A stretch of DNA of 64,000 nucleotides from G965276765 sp965276765 (GCA_965276765.1 OZ255627.1:2852001-2916000), one strand, 5' to 3'; counted from the stretch's first letter, positions 7,688 to 16,306 are shown. The notes: generated by a model from the letters alone, not told the origin. Made by a program: numbers and translations.

Positions 7688-8677
7688 ATGCGCGAACGCA
7701 TCAGGGGCTACGCCGACGCCGTGGTCGAGGAAGCCACCCACGACGAGGCGGCCCAACTGGCCGACGATCTGGCATCGGTGCGTGATGTCATCGCCGGTTC
7801 CGACGACCTCCGGCTTGTCATGGGCGACATCGGCGTGGCCTCCCACGCGAGGCGCGGGGTCATGAACGACGTGTTCGGCGCTCACATCGGAGCCGAGAGC
7901 CTCCGGCTGATCCTCTACGTGGTCGAGACGGACCGGGCCCCCGATGTGGTCGACGACGTGACCTGGCTGGCGTCGAGGACCGCCGCGGCCCGCGACGGCC
8001 TGCAGCCCGTCGGCGCCGACATTCTCGGTCATCACGCCGCCCTCGACCGGGTCGATGGCTACGCGGCCGCCGTACTCGCCGACCTCGCCGGCCCGGCGTC
8101 GGCGGGGGATGGGACAAGCGATGCTGGGTCGGCCGAGGCCAGCGTGGCGTCGGGGACTTCGGCGGACGCCGAGGCCGACCGGGCCCGGCTGGCGGAGATC
8201 GAAGACGAGCTGTTTCGCTTCGAGCGGATCGTCGCCGGATCGGACGAGCTGTTGGAGGTTCTCACCACCCGCGAGGTCGACGGGCCGGCGCGCCACGCCC
8301 TCGTCGCCGACCTGCTCGGCACGAAGGCGGCGCCGGCCACGGTGCGCCTGGCCGTGTACCCGACGGCCATCGGCCGGCCGCGTGACTACCTCGAGCTGCT
8401 CGATGCTCTCGTGGCGCGGGTGGCCGCCGAGTCCCGAAGGCGCATCGCCGAGGTCCGCGCCGCCGTGGAGCTGACCGAGGCCCAGCGCGACCGGCTGGGC
8501 GGCGTGCTGAGCAGGCTCGTCGGCCAGCAGGTCGACGTGCGGGTCGTGGTCGACGCCACCGTCATCGGCGGTTTTGTCGCGACCATAGGGGACACTGTCA
8601 TCGACGGCAGCGCCCGTCACCGTCTTGATCTTTTGAAGGAGCGCCTCGTGACATCCGAGGCCGCCTCCACGAGCTAG
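7688..8677 (+). CDS. atpH: ATP synthase subunit delta with duplicated N-terminal domain
   Basis: Delta links the peripheral stalk to the top of F1. At 329 aa it is far longer than the usual ~180. The first ~100 residues (RGYADAVV, then VIAGSDDLRLVM, HARRGVMNDVFG, LRLILYVVE) and residues ~125-265 (DGYAAAVL, then IVAGSDELLEVL, ARHALVADLLG, VRLAVYPTA) are copies of the same delta N-terminal helical domain. An Ala/Ser-rich linker of ~35 residues interrupts the second copy after its first helix. A single delta C-terminal domain (TVIGGFVATIGDTVIDGS) follows. The start is ATG 7688, one base after the atpF stop. Mycobacterial b-delta fusions are also enlarged, so this may be a shared actinobacterial feature without the b fusion. 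Confidence 0.9.
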   Translation: MRERIRGYADAVVEEATHDEAAQLADDLASVRDVIAGSDDLRLVMGDIGVASHARRGVMNDVFGAHIGAESLRLILYVVETDRAPDVVDDVTWLASRTAAARDGLQPVGADILGHHAALDRVDGYAAAVLADLAGPASAGDGTSDAGSAEASVASGTSADAEADRARLAEIEDELFRFERIVAGSDELLEVLTTREVDGPARHALVADLLGTKAAPATVRLAVYPTAIGRPRDYLELLDALVARVAAESRRRIAEVRAAVELTEAQRDRLGGVLSRLVGQQVDVRVVVDATVIGGFVATIGDTVIDGSARHRLDLLKERLVTSEAASTS

Positions 8678-8690
8678 GAGCACACATCTG

Positions 8691-10220
8691 ATGGCAGAGT
8701 TGACGATCAACGCATCGGAGATCGCCGAGGCGCTGCGGCGCAACGTCGCAGACTTCACGCCCGGCGTGTCGAGGGAGCAGGTGGGTCGCATCATCTCCGT
8801 CGGGGACGGCATCGCCCGTGTCACCGGTCTCGCCGATGCCGCCGTCAACGAGCTGCTCGAGTTCGAGAACGGCGTGGAGGGCCTGGCCCTCAACCTCGAT
8901 GAGGACTCGATCGGCGCCGTCGTGCTCGGCAGCGTGGACGAGCTTGACGAGGGTCAGACCGTGCGGGCCACCGGCCGCATCCTCTCCGTGCCGGTCGGCG
9001 ACGCCCTGATCGGCCGGGTGGTCAACCCGCTGGGCGAGCCGATCGACGGTCGAGGCCCGATCGAGTCGAGCGAGCAGCGCCGCCTCGAGGTCCAGGCGCC
9101 CGGCATCATCGGCCGCCAACCGGTGAAAGAGCCGCTCCAAACGGGGATCAAGGCCATCGACGCCATGACCCCGGTCGGCCGCGGTCAACGAGAGTTGATC
9201 ATCGGCGACCGGAAAACGGGCAAGACGACGGTTGCGATCGACACGATCATCAACCAGGCCGGCCAGGGCGTGAAATGCATCTACGTCGCCATCGGCCAGA
9301 AGGGTTCGACGGTTGCCCAGACCGTCGACACCCTCCGCGAGTTCGGCGCCCTCGACTACACCGTCGTGGTCAACGCCCCGGCGTCGGAGCCGGCGCCGTT
9401 CAAGTACCTCGCTCCCTACGCCGGCTGCGCCATGGGCCAGCACTGGATGGACAGCGGCGAGCACGCCCTCATCATCTACGACGATCTCTCCAAGCAGGCC
9501 GACGCTTACCGGCAGCTCTCCTTGCTGTTGCGTCGCCCGCCGGGCCGTGAGGCCTACCCGGGCGACGTGTTCTACCTCCACAGCCGGCTGCTCGAGCGGG
9601 CGGCCAAGCTCTCGGATGCCAACGGTGGCGGGTCGTTGACCGCCCTGCCGATCATCGAGACCAAGGCCGGCGACATTTCCGCTTACATCCCGACCAACGT
9701 GATCTCGATCACCGACGGCCAGATCTTCCTCGAGACCGACCTCTTCTACGCCGGTGTGCGCCCGGCCATCAACGTGGGCAACTCGGTGTCCCGGGTCGGC
9801 GGCGACGCCCAGATCAAGGCCATGAAGTCGGTCGCGGGCACGATGAAACTCGACCTGGCCCAGTTCCGTGACCTCGAGAGTTTCGCCACGTTCGGCTCTG
9901 AGCTCGACAAGGTCTCACAGTCCCAGCTCGACCGCGGGTATCGCCTCACGGAGCTGCTCAAGCAGCCGCAAAACGCCCCGCTCCCCGTGGAGGAGCAGGT
10001 CGTCGCCATCTACGCCGGGACCAAGGGTTTCATCGACGACGTCGCCGTCACCGACGTGCGCCGCTTCGAGAGCGAGCTGATCGACCACGTCAAGGCCAAC
10101 AACCCTGCCGTGCTCGAGGAGATCCGCGACAAGAAGGTCCTGCCGGAAGGCAGCACGGTCGACGACGCCATCAACGACTTCAAGAAGACGTTTGCGGCCA
10201 CGCAAGAGGGCAACGGCTGA
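8691..10220 (+). CDS. atpA: ATP synthase subunit alpha
   Basis: This 509-aa non-catalytic nucleotide-binding subunit of F1 has its Walker A motif GDRKTGKTT at residues 172-180 (K178), a Walker B region ending ALIIYDDLSK, and the family signature PAINVGNSVSRVGG near residue 360. Length is normal. ATG 8691 lies 13 bases after atpH, with a weak GGAG before it. It assembles as alpha3beta3 around gamma. Nothing unusual was seen except a C-terminal tail (KKTFAATQEGNG) a little more polar than usual. Confidence 0.98.
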   Translation: MAELTINASEIAEALRRNVADFTPGVSREQVGRIISVGDGIARVTGLADAAVNELLEFENGVEGLALNLDEDSIGAVVLGSVDELDEGQTVRATGRILSVPVGDALIGRVVNPLGEPIDGRGPIESSEQRRLEVQAPGIIGRQPVKEPLQTGIKAIDAMTPVGRGQRELIIGDRKTGKTTVAIDTIINQAGQGVKCIYVAIGQKGSTVAQTVDTLREFGALDYTVVVNAPASEPAPFKYLAPYAGCAMGQHWMDSGEHALIIYDDLSKQADAYRQLSLLLRRPPGREAYPGDVFYLHSRLLERAAKLSDANGGGSLTALPIIETKAGDISAYIPTNVISITDGQIFLETDLFYAGVRPAINVGNSVSRVGGDAQIKAMKSVAGTMKLDLAQFRDLESFATFGSELDKVSQSQLDRGYRLTELLKQPQNAPLPVEEQVVAIYAGTKGFIDDVAVTDVRRFESELIDHVKANNPAVLEEIRDKKVLPEGSTVDDAINDFKKTFAATQEGNG

Positions 10221-10223
10221 TCG

Positions 10224-11243
10224 ATGGCAGGTGGCCAGGAACGGATTCTCCGCCGGCGGATCCGCAGCATCCAATCGACGCAGAAGATCACACGGGCCAT
10301 GGAGCTCATCGCCGCGTCGCGGATCGTCAGGGCCCAACAGGCGATCTCCGAGGCCCGGCCGTACGTCGAGAAGATGGCCGAGGTCGTTGCCCATCTGGCC
10401 AGGACACCAGAGAGCCGCAACCATCCGCTCTTCCGGGAACCGGAGAGCGTCAGGCGGGCCGCCGTCATCACCATCGCCGGCGACCGTGGCCTGTCGGGGG
10501 CGTATAACTCGTCGGTGCTTCGAGCCACCGAACGGGTCATCAGGGAGCACGGGAACGCCGGTCACGACGTGATGCTCGTGACCGTCGGGCGTAAGGCCGC
10601 CAGCTACTTCCGTTACCGCGATCAGGAGATCGCCGAGACGTTCACCGGCGTCGCCGACCGTCCGACCGTTGCCGACGCCCGGGCCATCGCCTCCACCGTG
10701 ATGGAGCCGTTCTCGGCTGGTGACGTCGACGAGATCGACCTCGTCTACACCTACTTTGAGTCGATGGGCCGCCAGCGGGTACGGACCCGCAAGCTGGTGC
10801 CAATGGACGAGGCCGGCTCCGGCGCCGCAGACGCAGAGGGCTCTTCCGACGGCCGGTCATCTGACGGCCGGTCATCCGACGAGGGGTCATCAGACAACAC
10901 GCCGGCGGGCCGGCCCTCTGGGTTCGTCGTCGACTATGAATACGAGCCCGAACCGGACGAGCTCCTCGATCGCCTGCTGCCGAGATGGCTGCAGGGCGAG
11001 CTCCTCGCCGCCTTGCTCTCGGCTTCGGCGTCGGAGTACGTCGCCAGACAGCGAGCCATGAAGGCCGCGACCGACAACGCCGACGACCTCATCACCAGCC
11101 TGACACGGGTCATGAACCGGGCCCGTCAGGATGCCATCACCACCGAGATCACCGAGATCGTCGGCGGCGCAGAGGCCCTGAGGGCCGGCGCGAGCGACGA
11201 CGGTGACCGCAACGAGACCTACGTGGATCCGGACGCGGCATGA
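10224..11243 (+). CDS. atpG: ATP synthase subunit gamma with acidic serine-rich insertion
   Basis: Gamma is the central rotor shaft. The N-terminal helix (RIRSIQSTQKITRAMELIAA) and C-terminal helix (RAMKAATDNADDLITSL, then RQDAITTEITEIVGGAEAL) are typical. The protein is 339 aa rather than ~290-305 because of an insertion at about residues 196-232, rich in Ser, Asp and Gly and built from short repeats (SSDGR, SSDGR, SSDEG). The insertion sits in the globular middle part, away from the coiled coil, so the shaft itself should be intact. Mycobacterial gamma also carries an extra loop in this half of the protein, but a shorter one. ATG 10224 follows atpA by three bases. Confidence 0.95.
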   Translation: MAGGQERILRRRIRSIQSTQKITRAMELIAASRIVRAQQAISEARPYVEKMAEVVAHLARTPESRNHPLFREPESVRRAAVITIAGDRGLSGAYNSSVLRATERVIREHGNAGHDVMLVTVGRKAASYFRYRDQEIAETFTGVADRPTVADARAIASTVMEPFSAGDVDEIDLVYTYFESMGRQRVRTRKLVPMDEAGSGAADAEGSSDGRSSDGRSSDEGSSDNTPAGRPSGFVVDYEYEPEPDELLDRLLPRWLQGELLAALLSASASEYVARQRAMKAATDNADDLITSLTRVMNRARQDAITTEITEIVGGAEALRAGASDDGDRNETYVDPDAA

Positions 11244-11283
11244 GCGGCGTCACCGGAGCCGACCGAGCAGACCAGGAGCAGCC

Positions 11284-12735
11284 ATGAGCACAGCCGTCGA
11301 GGAGTCGACCACCGAGACCAAGGAGCTACGCGACGGCCGGGTGGTCGCCATCGCCGGACCCGTCGTGGACGTGGAGTTCCCCCCCAACGCCCTTCCGTCG
11401 ATCAACCACGCCATCGAGTTCGACGTGGAGCTCGAAGGGACGACCGAGACCGTCATCGCCGAAGTCGCCCAGCAGATCGGTGAGGGCCGGGTCCGCTGCA
11501 TCTGTCTGCAACCGACCGACGGTCTGCGCCGCGGTGCTCCCGTTCGTAACACCGGGCGCGGCATCACCGTCCCGGTCGGCGACGCCGTGCTCGGTCACGT
11601 GTTCAACGTGTCGGGCAAGCCGCTCGACACGGATCACATCGACAACGTCGAGGATCGATGGGAGATCCACCGTCCTCCTCCCGACTTTGACACCCTCGAG
11701 CCCCGCTCGCAGATGTTCGAGACCGGCATCAAGGTGATCGATCTGCTCGAGCCCTACGTCGAGGGCGGCAAGATCGGTCTGTTTGGCGGGGCCGGCGTGG
11801 GCAAGACGGTCCTCATCCTGGAGATGATCAACCGCGTCGCCCAGCAGCACGGCGGTGTCTCGGTCTTCGCCGGTGTCGGTGAGCGCACCCGTGAGGGCAC
11901 CGACCTCCTCCTCGAGATGCAGGATTCGGGTGTCATCGAGAAGTCCGCCCTCGTCTTCGGTCAGATGGACGAGCCTCCCGGTGTCCGCCTCAGGGTCGCG
12001 CTCTCGGCGCTGACCATGGCCGAGTACTTCCGGGACGTCAAGAACCAGGACGTTCTGCTGTTCGTGGACAACATCTTCCGCTTCGTCCAGGCCGGATCCG
12101 AGGTCTCCACCCTGCTCGGGCGCATGCCGTCGGCGGTGGGCTACCAGCCGACCCTCGCCGACGAGATGGGGGAGCTACAGGAACGGATCACCTCGACCAA
12201 GGGCCATTCGATCACCTCGGTGCAGGCCGTGTACGTGCCGGCCGACGACTACACCGACCCGGCGCCTTTCACGACCTTCACCCACCTCGACGCCACGACC
12301 GAGCTGTCCCGCCAGATCGCCGCCCTCGGCATCTACCCGGCCGTCGACCCCCTGGCATCGACCTCCAACATCCTGGCCCCCGAGGTCGTCGGCGACCGGC
12401 ACTACGAGGTGGCCAGGCGCGTGCAGGCCGTCTTGCAGCGCAATAACGAGCTCCAGGACATCATCGCCATCCTCGGCCTCGACGAGCTCTCCGAGGAGGA
12501 CCGCATCGCCGTCACGAGGGCCCGCAAGATCCAGCGGTTCCTCTCCCAACCGATGTTCGTCGCCGAGGTCTTCACCGGCATCAAGGGCGAGTACGTGCCG
12601 GTATCTGACACCGTGGAGTCATTCGAGGCCCTCGTCAACGGGGACCTCGACGAGATACCGGAGCAGGCCTTCTTGAATGTGGGCGGGGTCGACCAGGTTC
12701 ACGAGAAGGCCAAGCAGCTCCAGGGCGAGGGCTGA
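11284..12735 (+). CDS. atpD: ATP synthase subunit beta
   Basis: This catalytic subunit (483 aa) carries Walker A GGAGVGKTV with K174, the catalytic GERTREG segment, Walker B VLLFVDNIFR and the DELSEED-region motif LDELSEEDR. ATG 11284 is chosen because AGGAGCA lies just upstream and the protein then begins like other actinobacterial beta subunits (a short acidic N-terminus before GRVVAIAGPVVDVEFP). An earlier in-frame ATG at 11203 would extend it back into atpG and gives a non-conserved Arg-rich segment. It is followed by atpC after five bases. Confidence 0.98.
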   Translation: MSTAVEESTTETKELRDGRVVAIAGPVVDVEFPPNALPSINHAIEFDVELEGTTETVIAEVAQQIGEGRVRCICLQPTDGLRRGAPVRNTGRGITVPVGDAVLGHVFNVSGKPLDTDHIDNVEDRWEIHRPPPDFDTLEPRSQMFETGIKVIDLLEPYVEGGKIGLFGGAGVGKTVLILEMINRVAQQHGGVSVFAGVGERTREGTDLLLEMQDSGVIEKSALVFGQMDEPPGVRLRVALSALTMAEYFRDVKNQDVLLFVDNIFRFVQAGSEVSTLLGRMPSAVGYQPTLADEMGELQERITSTKGHSITSVQAVYVPADDYTDPAPFTTFTHLDATTELSRQIAALGIYPAVDPLASTSNILAPEVVGDRHYEVARRVQAVLQRNNELQDIIAILGLDELSEEDRIAVTRARKIQRFLSQPMFVAEVFTGIKGEYVPVSDTVESFEALVNGDLDEIPEQAFLNVGGVDQVHEKAKQLQGEG

Positions 12736-12740
12736 GCCCC

Positions 12741-13142
12741 ATGGCCACGACCGAGGTGGAGGTGGTGAGCCCGGCTGCTGTGCTCTTCAGCGGCGAGGCC
12801 GAACGCGTCGTCTGCAGGACCGTCGGCGGCGAGATCGCCTTTCTGGCCAACCACATTCCCTACCTCGGGGCCCTGGTTCCCTGCGTGACGAGGATCGTGG
12901 CCGAAAACGGCGATGAGACCCGGATGGCAGTCAGTGGCGGTTTTGTCGAGACCAGGGACAACCGGGTCGTCATCCTCGCCGACGACGCCCAGCTCGGCTC
13001 CGATGTCGACGTCGAGGAAGCCAGGGCGGCGGCACGCGACGCCGAATCCCGCCTGAGCGGCGACGCCGCAGACGAGGAGGCGCAGGCGGCGCTCGATGCC
13101 GCCAGGGCCCGCCTCGAGGCCGCCGACGCCAGCGCCGGCTGA
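12741..13142 (+). CDS. atpC: ATP synthase subunit epsilon
   Basis: This 133-aa subunit binds gamma and modulates ATP hydrolysis. The N-terminal beta-sandwich has the usual pattern (EVVSPAAVLFSGEAERVV, then GEIAFLANHIPYLGAL), and the C-terminal part is an Ala/Glu-rich helical hairpin (about residues 90-133), slightly shorter in conserved content than in enterobacteria. It closes the atp operon. No convincing terminator follows; the 96 bases to the next gene are GC-rich without an obvious hairpin plus T-run. Confidence 0.93.
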   Translation: MATTEVEVVSPAAVLFSGEAERVVCRTVGGEIAFLANHIPYLGALVPCVTRIVAENGDETRMAVSGGFVETRDNRVVILADDAQLGSDVDVEEARAAARDAESRLSGDAADEEAQAALDAARARLEAADASAG

Positions 13143-13238
13143 GGCGGGGCGCCGGTCCCGGGGCGGCATCGTGGAGCCGGGTCGTGAGGCGGCGTCGTGA
13201 TGCGGCTTTTCGCTCGCCTCGTTGGCCTGGCCTCCTAG

Positions 13239-14309
13239 GTGACCACAAAGAAGCGGCTGGGTGTCGCCCTCCTCCTCGATCGGCCCCACGCCGACGAGGT
13301 CGACGGGCTACGCCGGGCGGTCGGCGATCGCGCCCTGGCTCGCATCCCCGCTCACCTCACCCTGGTCCCGCCCGTCAACGTCAGAGGCGCCGATCTGGAC
13401 ACCGCCTACGGGTTGGTCCGAGCGGCCGCAGCGGCCTGCGCCGGGCCCCTGCGGCTGACCCTCGGCCCTCCCGCGACATTTCTTCCCGCCAATCCCGTGC
13501 TGTTTCTGCCGGTAGGCGGGGACCTGGCCCAGTTGCGCCGGCTACGCGACGCAGCGTTCCTCCCGCCCTTCGAACGCCGGCTGGCGTGGCCGTGGGTGCC
13601 ACACGTGACCGTGGCCGACGACCTCGATCCCGTCCGTATCGAGGCGGCCGTCCTCTCGCTCGCTGGGTACCAGGTCGTCGTCGACGTCGACCGCGTGGTT
13701 CTGCTCGAGGAGCGCCACGGCGCGCCGGCTGGTGTCGGGGCCGCTGGTGTCGGTGCAGCTGGTGTCGGAGTGGCGGGTCCCGAGGCGCCCGGTTCCGGGG
13801 CGGCCGGTTCCGAGGCGGCCGGTTTCGGGGCGGGCGGGCGGAGGTGGGTGCCGCTTCTCGATGCCGCTCTGGCGCCGGCGGTCGTGGTCGGCCGCGGCGG
13901 GTTCGAGCTCACCCTGGTGGCGGGGCGGGTGCTCGGTCCTGACGCGGTGGCGCTGCTCGTCGAGGTGGGCGGGGGCCCGGAGAGCGCGGACTCGATTTGG
14001 GGTGCCGGTGCCGGTGGGGACGGCGTGGGCGCCAGCGCCTTCGCCGGCTCGGGCCTCGGCGCCACCATCGTGCTCAGCGGACTCGTCGCCGGCGACCTCG
14101 TCGGCGTGGCCCGGGCGTGGCGAGGCGATGACGGGGGCCACATCGGCGTCGTCGTCGCACCGGGGCACCGACGCTCGGGCATCGGGCGCCACCTCCTCGC
14201 TCACGCCGAGGCCGCGGTCCGAAGAGCCGGGTGGAATTGCCCATCGCTCCAGGCCATCGGCCCCGGCGCCTTCTACTCGGCTTGCGGCAACTTCTCGGTC
14301 GTCGGCTAG
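13239..14309 (+). CDS. 2H phosphoesterase - GNAT acetyltransferase fusion
   Basis: This 356-aa protein has two domains. Residues ~1-165 match the 2'-5' RNA ligase/2H phosphoesterase fold, with both H-x-T motifs: HLTL at H39 and HVTV at H122. After a low-complexity linker of Gly/Ala/Val repeats (residues ~168-205, units like GVGAA and GSGAA), the last ~150 residues form a GNAT N-acetyltransferase domain with the acetyl-CoA loop VVVAPGHRRSGIGRHL near residue 300. 2H enzymes hydrolyse or ligate 2',3'-cyclic or 2',5' phosphodiester bonds; the GNAT substrate is unknown. The start is a GTG 96 bases after atpC. The C-terminus is intact, but an IS lies only ~35 bases downstream. Substrates of both domains cannot be inferred. 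Confidence 0.75.
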   Translation: MTTKKRLGVALLLDRPHADEVDGLRRAVGDRALARIPAHLTLVPPVNVRGADLDTAYGLVRAAAAACAGPLRLTLGPPATFLPANPVLFLPVGGDLAQLRRLRDAAFLPPFERRLAWPWVPHVTVADDLDPVRIEAAVLSLAGYQVVVDVDRVVLLEERHGAPAGVGAAGVGAAGVGVAGPEAPGSGAAGSEAAGFGAGGRRWVPLLDAALAPAVVVGRGGFELTLVAGRVLGPDAVALLVEVGGGPESADSIWGAGAGGDGVGASAFAGSGLGATIVLSGLVAGDLVGVARAWRGDDGGHIGVVVAPGHRRSGIGRHLLAHAEAAVRRAGWNCPSLQAIGPGAFYSACGNFSVVG

Positions 14310-14344
14310 GCCGGCGAGCGGGTCGCCCTTCCCCGTCCCGCCCA

Positions 14345-14366
14345 ATTCTTTTGCCCACTTTTACAG
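14345..14366 (+). repeat. Left terminal inverted repeat of the IS
   Basis: Twenty-two bases identical to the reverse complement of 16197-16218. Immediately inside comes TGGGCTTTCGCACTTTTG, which also resembles the right end once a 13-base internal gap is allowed. Confidence 0.9.
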
Positions 14367-14404
14367 TGGGCTTTCGCACTTTTGAGGCCTCGGGTTGGTT
14401 CGGG

Positions 14405-14740
14405 TCAGTGGCGGTTGCGATGGTCGTCTTCGACGATGTCGGTGGTGAGGTCGTGTAGCTCGGAGACGAGCTGGCGGAGGCGTCGGTTGTTGTCGAGCCA
14501 GGGCTGGTAGTTGGTGAGTTGCTCGTCGTTGAGTGTGCGGCTGACGGTCTTGCCGGCGACCTTGCGGGTCCACACGATGTAGGGGCCGTGGAGGGCGGAG
14601 GGTTCGCTGTGGCAGCGGCAGCCGGGCTGGCCGCAGCGGGTCCGGCGCTGTTCGATCGAGCCGGGTAGGGCGTAGTCGAGGCTGGCGATCTCTTTGATGA
14701 TCTGGCGTTGTCTGGCTCGGCGTGCCTGGTCGATCCGCAT
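14405..14740 (-). CDS. DUF6788-type IS-associated protein
   Basis: This 111-aa basic protein starts at ATG 14740 on the minus strand. It contains a CxxxxCxCH-type cluster (TRCGQPGCRCHSEP), then HGPYIVWTRKVAGKTVSR and YQPWLDNNRRLRQLV, the pattern of the small DUF6788 proteins I associate with insertion sequences. Its function is not established; the cysteine cluster suggests zinc binding. Longer readings of the frame reach 15073 but add Arg/Gly-rich, non-conserved sequence. It is divergent from the transposase, whose start lies ~75 bases away, so one short region would have to drive both. The frame is open and looks intact. Confidence 0.6.
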   Translation of the reverse strand: MRIDQARRARQRQIIKEIASLDYALPGSIEQRRTRCGQPGCRCHSEPSALHGPYIVWTRKVAGKTVSRTLNDEQLTNYQPWLDNNRRLRQLVSELHDLTTDIVEDDHRNRH

Positions 14741-14815
14741 GCTGGTTCTGAGGATCCACCCTATCCACGACTGCCGCCGGTCAAGATACCGGCGGCGGAG
14801 GGACGGGAGGAGGCC

Positions 14816-16122
14816 GTGCCCACGTCGGACAGTGACGCCAAGGATGGCTGGGAGGCGCTGGTGGGCCTGGCCAGGGACTGCTTTTCGGCGCCGAGCCTGT
14901 CGATCTTCACCACGCTTCTCACCGGGTGGGTCCTGGCCCCCGCCCGGCGCACCGTCACCGCCATGATCGCCGTCGCCGACCCCGACGGCCGACGCGCCCA
15001 TGACGCCTATCACCGCTTCTTGCGGGCCGGTCGCTGGTCCACCAACGCCGTGTGGAAGGCGCTCGTCGTGCACCTGGTGGCCACGCTGTGTTCCACCGGC
15101 ACCGTCACCCTCGACGTCGACGACACGCTGTACAAAAGTCGGGACGCCGTATCGATGGTGCCGGCAGCTTCAGAGACGCAGTGCGCTCGACACGCAACCG
15201 GGTCGTCTACGCCACCGGGCTGAACCTGGTTGTGGTCACCTTGCGGGTGTCCCCGCCGTGGGGTGCCATGCCCATCGGTGTGCCCGTCGGGGTCCGCCTG
15301 CACCGCAAAGGCGGCCCCAAGACCACCGAGCTCGCCGCCGAGATCATCATCGAGGTGGCCTCGTGGCTGCCCGAGCGACGCTTCGCGCTCTGCGGTGACG
15401 GGGCGTACGCGTGCCTGGCCCGACGGCAACTACCACGAAGCACCATCACCTCCCGGATGCGTCGCGACGCCGCCATCTTCGAGCCCGCCCCACCCCGCAC
15501 CGGCAAGCGGGGCCGGCCCCGAACCCGAGGCGCCCGCCTACAGACCCCAACCCAGATGGCAGCCCGCCTCGCCGACGGCGACTTCACCCCAGCCGACGCC
15601 GACTGGCGAGGCCGACCCAAGAACCTCCTGGTGTGGTCGATGCCGGTCCTGTGGTACTCCATCGACCACAACCATCAAGTCCTCCTCGTGATCGTCCGCG
15701 ACCCCGCCGGGGTCATGCACGACGACTTCTTCTTCACCACCGACCTCGACGCCAACCCCGGCGGGGTCGCCTCGCTCTACGCCGGGCGCTGGTCCATCGA
15801 GTGCGTCAACCGCGAGGTCAAACAATGCCTCGGCGCCGAAAACCCCCAATGCTGGAAGCATCTCGGCCCCGAGCGGGCCGCGTCGCTGTCGCTATGGCTC
15901 TACGCGGCCATCTGGGCGTGGTACATCCCCACCCACGGGACCGCCCCCACCTGGATCCCCCGCCCCTGGAACCCGAACAAGACCACACCCAGCTTCCTCG
16001 ACGCGCTCGCCGCGCTACGCCGGACCCTATGGACGCAGCGAATTACCGACGTGTCGTCCCCGGGACCACTCCACCCGAAAATCATCGACGGCATCCTCAA
16101 CGCCCTGGCCACCGCCGCATAA
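14816..16122 (+). pseudogene. DDE transposase (IS701/IS4-like), frameshifted
   Basis: Two frames together encode one transposase. The first runs from GTG 14816 (strong GGGAGGAGG upstream) through FTTLLTGWVLAPARRTVTAM to LDVDDTLYK near 15136. The second, starting in frame at about 15136, continues with KSGRRIDGAGSFRDAV, RFALCGDGAYACLA and WSIECVNREVKQCLG, ending at TAA 16122. Asp of DVDDT, Asp of CGDGAY and Glu of SIECVNRE are the likely DDE triad. The break is at TACAAAAGTC (15131-15140); one extra A restores an uninterrupted KKSGRR. No X-XXY-YYZ slippery heptamer is present, so a one-base deletion (or sequencing error in an A run) is more likely than programmed frameshifting. Joined length is about 435 aa. 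Confidence 0.8.
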
Positions 16123-16196
16123 ACACCACGCCACCACCGCCCCCCAACCATCCAGCAAAAAGAGCCAAAATGCGAAAGTCCACTTACAGAGTCACT

Positions 16197-16218
16197 CTGT
16201 AAAAGTGGGCAAAAGAAT
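16197..16218 (-). repeat. Right terminal inverted repeat of the IS
   Basis: Reverse complement of 14345-14366 over 22 bases. Just inside lies ACAGAGTCACTCTGT (16186-16200), a small palindrome overlapping the repeat edge that the left end does not have. Confidence 0.9.
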
Positions 16219-16306
16219 GCCGATTGAGCGGTTGCGGGCGCCCCTACCCGACCCGGCCACACCGACCCGCCCCGCACGGCCCCGCCCCGCGCTCGGGCCG
16301 CTCGAG

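Larger units (their letters stand above)
14345..16218 (+). mobile_element. Insertion sequence, IS701/IS4-like, with terminal inverted repeats
   Basis: The ends are 22-bp perfect inverted repeats (14345-14366 and 16197-16218, ATTCTTTTGCCC then ACTTTTACAG on the left strand). Similarity between the ends extends further inward, but the left end lacks about 13 bases present in the right, where they form a small palindrome. The element (1874 bp) carries a DDE transposase on the plus strand broken by one frameshift, and a small DUF6788-type ORF on the minus strand. I could not find a target-site duplication. It lies between the 2H-GNAT gene and the hairpin repeat before glpX and disrupts no recognisable gene. 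Confidence 0.85.

Noticed and set aside
11203..11283. Upstream ATG for atpD
   Set aside because: It lies inside atpG and adds an Arg/Pro-rich segment unlike other beta subunits; ATG 11284 has a good ribosome-binding site.
14708..14815. Earlier TTG start for the transposase
   Set aside because: The extra residues are not conserved-looking and GTG 14816 has a strong GGGAGGAGG before it.
15131..15140. Programmed -1 frameshift in the transposase
   Set aside because: There is no X-XXY-YYZ slippery heptamer and no clear downstream structure; adding one A restores the frame, which fits a deletion or a read error.
14335..16228. Target-site duplication around the IS
   Set aside because: No matching direct repeat of 2 or more convincing bases was seen next to the 22-bp ends.
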